This document shows, piece by piece, positions 60,214 through 64,000 of a DNA stretch of 64,000 nucleotides (the first letter of the stretch is position 1; each line of letters starts with the position of its first letter). The stretch comes from JBCCEJ01 sp039030335 (GTDB taxonomy: Bacteria; Pseudomonadota; Gammaproteobacteria; HK1). The notes under the pieces were generated by a model. It was not told the origin of the DNA and searched no databases. It saw only the letters and a program-made list of their open reading frames with translations. The translations under genes and the position numbers were made by a program. Location of the stretch: NCBI GenBank assembly GCA_039030335.1, contig JBCCEJ010000001.1:62001-126000 (forward strand), read 5' to 3'.

Positions 60214-61161
60214 ATGCCGGTTTCAGTCCCGATCTCCTCCACGACACGCATCGGTCTGATCGCTGGCTTCGAAGCCTACGATCACCTGGCCGAAACCGTT
60301 GGCCTGCTCGATGAGCTGGCATTCGATTCGCTCTGGGTCGGTGATCATGTCGCCTTCACGAGCCCGATACTCGACCCCATGATCCAACTGGCGCAGGCGG
60401 CGTCGCTCAGTGCGCGGTTGACGATCGGTACCGCGATTTACCTGCTGCCGTTACGGCCGCCGGCAGTCGCCGCCAAGCAGGCTGCGACGCTCGATCACCT
60501 GAGCGGTGGCCGATTCGTGTTCGGCGTCGGCGTCGGCGGCGAATTTCCGACGGAATACGAGGCGTGCGGCATTCCGGTGAGCGAGCGCGGCGCGCGACTG
60601 ACCGAGTCGATCGACGTCATGCGTTTGCTGTGGCGCGGCGAACCGTGCAGCTTCGAAGGACATTTCACGACCTTTCACGACGTGCATATGCAGCCGCCGG
60701 CGCTGACTCCGGGCGGCCCGGCTATCTGGTGTGGCGGCCGCAGCCAGGCCGCACTCAGCCGCATCGGCAGAACCGCCGATGGCTGGATTTCTTACGTCGT
60801 CACTCCCGAACAGTATCGCGCCGGGCTCGCGACCATCGGTAAGGCGGCAGACAGCGTTGGACGTAAGCTCCAGCGCCTCGGCACCGGACACGTTCAATTC
60901 GTCCGGATGGGTGCGACCCGCGAGGCGGCGCTGGACGCGGCGAGTGCGATCCTGAGCAAGCGCTACGCGATGGATTTCCGGCGCGCCACAGAGCGCTACT
61001 GCGCGCTCGGCAGCAGTGCCGATGTGTTGGCCCAGCTGCAGCAGTTTCACGCTGCCGGCGTGCGCACATTCATTCTGGATTTTCTGGGCACCCCGGCGGA
61101 ACAGGCGCTTCAGCTGAAGCAGTTCGGCGCTGAAGTGCTGCCGGAGATGCGCGCCTTTTGA
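60214..61161 (+). CDS. LLM-class flavin-dependent oxidoreductase
   Basis: 315 residues from the ATG at 60214 (MPVSVPISSTTRIGLIAG), nine bases after GAGG; ATGs at 60184 and 60142 are possible. Luciferase-like monooxygenase fold: FDSLWVGDHVAFTSPILDP (about 40), ATLDHLSGGRFVFGVGVGGEFP (about 96-117) and GPAIWCGGRSQAALSRIG (about 170). The F420-using subgroup shares the same motifs; no F420 biosynthesis gene is present here, so FMN is equally likely. It oxidises or mono-oxygenates a small organic compound. Confidence 0.85.
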   Translation: MPVSVPISSTTRIGLIAGFEAYDHLAETVGLLDELAFDSLWVGDHVAFTSPILDPMIQLAQAASLSARLTIGTAIYLLPLRPPAVAAKQAATLDHLSGGRFVFGVGVGGEFPTEYEACGIPVSERGARLTESIDVMRLLWRGEPCSFEGHFTTFHDVHMQPPALTPGGPAIWCGGRSQAALSRIGRTADGWISYVVTPEQYRAGLATIGKAADSVGRKLQRLGTGHVQFVRMGATREAALDAASAILSKRYAMDFRRATERYCALGSSADVLAQLQQFHAAGVRTFILDFLGTPAEQALQLKQFGAEVLPEMRAF

Positions 61162-61186
61162 CTGGCGGACCTGTGGGATCCACGCG

Positions 61187-62440
61187 ATGACCCTGCACAA
61201 CAACTCGTACGATGTCGTCGTCGCCGGCGGCGGGACGGCCGGTACCGCGGCGGCAGTTGCCAGCGCCCGGTGTGGCGCCAGGACGCTGCTGGTCGAGCGC
61301 AACGACTGCCTCGGCGGCGCCGGAACGATGCGCAACGTCGCCACGTTCTGCGGAATCTACACACTCGGCGATCCGCCCCGGCAGGTCGTCGCCGGCTTCG
61401 CTGAGGAAGTTCTGTCCGGGCTTCGCGCGATGCAGGCCGTTTCGCCTCCGCAACGGCACCGCGGAGTTTTCCTGCCGTTTGAGCCCGAAGCCTTGAAACG
61501 GGTGCTGGATGACCTCGCGTTGACTGCGGGCGTAGAGCTTTGCCTCGGCGCCAGCGTCACCCGCGCCAGCCAGGCGGACGGCCGCGTGCAAACCGTCCAC
61601 CTGGCCGACCATGCTGGTGTCCAGGCGTGTCACGCCCGCGCATTCGTGGACTGCACCGGTGACGGCGATCTGGCCGCTTTCGCTGGTGCCAGCACTCGTT
61701 ACGGAAACGGCGGGTCGGCCAACCTCGGCACGCTGGGGACGCGTTTTGGGGGTATCTCATCCGACCTCGAAATATCCGTCGACCATCTGATCGAAGCGAT
61801 CGCCGCGCGAGGTTTCGAGCCCGGCACGATCACCAAGGACCGCTCTGTAATCGCACGTCAACCCGTTTCGGGCGACCTGGTGGTGTACCTCGCCTCGGTC
61901 GACTACGACCCCCGCGACGCCCGCTCCAGAACCCATGCGGCGGTAGATGCGCGCCGTCAGGCGTGGGCTTATCTGGATGCGATCCGGACGATCCCCGGGT
62001 GCGAACGCGCGTACCTCGTTTCCACCGGTCCTGAGATGGGCACGCGCGAATCGCGTCATCTCAACTGCCGCTATCAGCTGACCTGGGCCGATATCGAGTC
62101 GCGGCGTGAGTTCGCCGACTGTATAGCCCTCGGTGCGTGGGGGGCCGAGTGGCATGACCGGTCTGATTTTAGCAGCAGCTTCGATTACGCCCCGGACCGC
62201 GGTAGTTACCAGATTCCACTCAGATCCCTTTGCAGCATCGATGCGGAGAATCTGTTCTGCGCGGGCCGGCTCGCGGATGGAGATCGCAAAGCCGGGGCGG
62301 CGATTCGCGTCATGGGTACGGCGATGGCGACCGGACAGGCAGCCGGTCTGGCGGCGGCGCTGACCGCGGCTGGCGATTATTCCGCGCACGCCGTGCGCGC
62401 TGGCTTGATTGCCGAGGGCGCTCTGCTATCGGATCCGTAG
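61187..62440 (+). CDS. FAD-dependent oxidoreductase (FAD_oxidored family)
   Basis: 417 residues. Starts with the dinucleotide-binding YDVVVAGGGTAGTAAAVASARCG and the second motif VERNDCLGGAGTMRNVATF (about 37-55). The ending NLFCAGRLADGDRKAGAAIRVMGTAMATGQAAGLAAAL (about 355-391) is typical of the FAD_oxidored family. Relatives are often found with degradative operons and their substrates are unknown. It starts 25 bases after the LLM gene and precedes the acyl-CoA dehydrogenase. Confidence 0.85.
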   Translation: MTLHNNSYDVVVAGGGTAGTAAAVASARCGARTLLVERNDCLGGAGTMRNVATFCGIYTLGDPPRQVVAGFAEEVLSGLRAMQAVSPPQRHRGVFLPFEPEALKRVLDDLALTAGVELCLGASVTRASQADGRVQTVHLADHAGVQACHARAFVDCTGDGDLAAFAGASTRYGNGGSANLGTLGTRFGGISSDLEISVDHLIEAIAARGFEPGTITKDRSVIARQPVSGDLVVYLASVDYDPRDARSRTHAAVDARRQAWAYLDAIRTIPGCERAYLVSTGPEMGTRESRHLNCRYQLTWADIESRREFADCIALGAWGAEWHDRSDFSSSFDYAPDRGSYQIPLRSLCSIDAENLFCAGRLADGDRKAGAAIRVMGTAMATGQAAGLAAALTAAGDYSAHAVRAGLIAEGALLSDP

Positions 62441-62592
62441 CGGCCCGAGCGGTGCTGGCGACGCTGGCCCATGGCTGCGGCGCCGGTCGGGCCAGATATT
62501 GACCGTTGCACGGATGCCTGCGCCATACCGTCTGGCGCTGGCCGTATACTCTCGGACCAGACTGACGCAGAACACTACGTGGAGAGTTTTCC

Positions 62593-63771
62593 GTGGATCT
62601 CACGCTAACTGAAGAGCAGCGCATGCTGCAGGACCTGGTGACCCGATTCGTCGAAGACGAGCTGATGCCGCTGGAACCGGCGGTGCTGGCCCGCGAGGCG
62701 GCCGGTCAGGGCAGTTCGCTGACGGAAGAAGAACTGCAGCCGCTCTATGCGCGATGCAAGGAGTTGGGGCTTTGGGGGCTGGACGTGCCCGAGGAGATTG
62801 GCGGTGCCAACCTCGACCCGGTGAGTTTGGTGATCGTGAACGAAGCGTTGCGGCGTACCTGCGTGCAGTTCACGTTTCCGCCCGACTCGCCCAACCTTCA
62901 TATGCTGCTGCACTCCGCCAATGCCGAGCAGCGGGCGCGTTATCTCGATCCTTACGCGGCCGGGGAACTGAGTTCCGCGATCGCAATTTCCGAGCCGGGT
63001 GCTGGCGGAGATCCGTCCGGAATGCTCACCCGCGCGGTGCAGGATGGCACTGACTGGGTATTGAACGGCCGCAAGATCTGGGTCTCGCGCATCAAGGACG
63101 CCGATTTTTCGATCGTCATGGCGGTGACCGACCCTGAGAAAGGCTCACGCGGTGGCATTACGTCGTTCTTGATCGACAAAGGTACGCCCGGCTTCATCGT
63201 CGCGCGCGAAATTCCGATGCTCGCCGGACACCGGACTTACGAAGTGGTGTTCGAAGACTGCCGGGTGCCTGAGACGCAGGTACTCGGTGAGGTTGGCAAC
63301 GGCTTCGGCCCGATGCAACTGCGTCTGACCGTACGGCGCCTGCAGATGGGTGCGTGGTGCGTAGGGATGGCGGAGCGGGCTTTGCACATCATGTTGGAAC
63401 ACGTCACCCAGCGCGAAACCTTCGGCGCGCTGTTGTCCGACCGCCAGGCGATTCAATGGTGGATAGCAGAGGCAGCGACCAAGATTCACGCCTGCCGATT
63501 GATGACCTTTGACGCGGCCATCAAGGCGAGCCGCGGTGAAGACGTACGCACGGAGGCCTCGATGCTGAAGGTCTACGGCACCGAGATGGCGACCGAGATC
63601 ATCGACCATGCCATGCAGGCTTTTGGCGCTATGGGGGTCACGAAAGAACTGCCGCTGCAGCTGATGGCGCAGCAGGTGCGTTTGATGCGCGTCTACGAAG
63701 GGCCGAGCGAGGTTCACCGATGGGTCGTGGCCCGTCGCCTGATCCGCCAGTATGGCGGCGACGCGCGTTGA
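62593..63771 (+). CDS. acyl-CoA dehydrogenase
   Basis: 392 residues, GTG start, GGAGAG about six bases before it. All parts of the fold are present: N-terminal helical domain (LTLTEEQRMLQDLVTRFVEDEL), the FAD-binding AIAISEPGAGGDPSG (about 130-144), TDWVLNGRKIWVSRIKDADF (about 155-174) and the C-terminal bundle with MRVYEGPSEVHRWVVARRLIR. The Glu of the YEGPSE region is the usual catalytic base of this CaiA/FadE-like branch. It would introduce a double bond into an acyl-CoA and hand electrons to ETF. A -10-like TATACT (62545-62550) lies 43 bases upstream. Confidence 0.9.
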   Translation: MDLTLTEEQRMLQDLVTRFVEDELMPLEPAVLAREAAGQGSSLTEEELQPLYARCKELGLWGLDVPEEIGGANLDPVSLVIVNEALRRTCVQFTFPPDSPNLHMLLHSANAEQRARYLDPYAAGELSSAIAISEPGAGGDPSGMLTRAVQDGTDWVLNGRKIWVSRIKDADFSIVMAVTDPEKGSRGGITSFLIDKGTPGFIVAREIPMLAGHRTYEVVFEDCRVPETQVLGEVGNGFGPMQLRLTVRRLQMGAWCVGMAERALHIMLEHVTQRETFGALLSDRQAIQWWIAEAATKIHACRLMTFDAAIKASRGEDVRTEASMLKVYGTEMATEIIDHAMQAFGAMGVTKELPLQLMAQQVRLMRVYEGPSEVHRWVVARRLIRQYGGDAR

Positions 63772-64000
63772 GGAGATCCACGTCGGCCGAGTTGCGGGAT
63801 CGGCATCATGGCGCATGCAGCACCAGCCACTTCGACGTGAACCGTTTGCGCCCGCGAGTCGCGTAAAGACCTGAGCTCTTCCGCCGATGATCGCTCTCAG
63901 GACCGGCGCCCCTGACTGCCGCCCGGTTGGTCGCCGCGGTATGTAGCACCGGCCGGCGACAACCCGCAGTGAACCGTGTGCCGACCTTCCCGGTTGGTTG
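63772..64000. other. non-coding end of the window
   Basis: 229 bases without a frame that reads as a protein on either strand. Any gene here continues beyond the window. Confidence 0.5.

Noticed and set aside
1..64000. Mobile elements, prophage, CRISPR arrays, tRNA or rRNA genes
   Set aside because: No transposase, integrase, direct repeat array or RNA-gene-like sequence was seen anywhere; the window reads as ordinary chromosome.

Overview
This is a 64 kb stretch of high-GC, gene-dense bacterial chromosome. Gene style (GTG/TTG starts, ATGA/GTGA overlaps, LysR, MarR, RidA, DMT, PhyH and TauD families, a Tat-type substrate-binding protein) points to a heterotrophic proteobacterium. A gammaproteobacterium is my best guess, but no marker gene here proves it. 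There are no rRNA or tRNA genes, no CRISPR array, no transposase and no phage genes. The left end cuts a TauD-type dioxygenase; the right end is about 230 bases without a convincing gene.

Left part (1-13 kb): TauD dioxygenase, a MhpD-type hydratase, a small membrane protein and a large dimethylglycine/sarcosine-dehydrogenase-like flavoprotein. A convergent five-gene operon follows: peptide-type ABC transporter plus allophanate hydrolase, with a divergent LysR regulator. Middle-left (13-25 kb): RidA, Nudix, a TTC38-like TPR protein coupled to a PaaI thioesterase, then a homoprotocatechuate-like mini-cluster (HpaG-like FAH protein, HpaR-like MarR regulator, DMT transporter; HpaE-like dehydrogenase divergent) with an AT-rich dyad in the shared promoter region. 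Next come a sulfatase coupled to a sulfotransferase, and a second MhpD-type hydratase with a DMT exporter.

Middle (25-43 kb): a PhnD-like periplasmic binding protein with a PAS sensor histidine kinase, an enolase-superfamily enzyme ending in a strong hairpin, a LysR regulator overlapping an agmatinase-family hydrolase, a class III nucleotide cyclase with no normal start codon at its apparent N-terminus, a class II aldolase, two tandem secreted paralogues of DUF4139 type, a cupin, an orphan molybdenum hydroxylase large subunit, and a CFA-synthase/FAD-reductase lipid pair.

Right part (43-64 kb): an alpha/beta hydrolase, an operon with an EEP-fold enzyme, a YjlB-like cupin and a multi-pass transporter that resembles animal ANKH, a small cysteine-rich protein, an N-formylglutamate amidohydrolase-like enzyme and a DMT transporter. 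Then comes the most unusual locus: four genes at 49748-54664, each overlapping the next by four bases. They encode an ExbB/TolQ/MotA-like channel protein, an ExbD/TolR-like single-pass protein with a conserved membrane Asp, a membrane-anchored 660-residue helical protein with a cysteine-rich tail, and a secreted FGE/SUMF1-fold protein. I read this as a proton-driven envelope machine of unknown function. The window closes with a MetE-C-like protein, a PhyH dioxygenase, an aminotransferase, an MFS exporter, an LLM-class oxidoreductase, a FAD oxidoreductase and an acyl-CoA dehydrogenase, which together look like accessory small-molecule catabolism.
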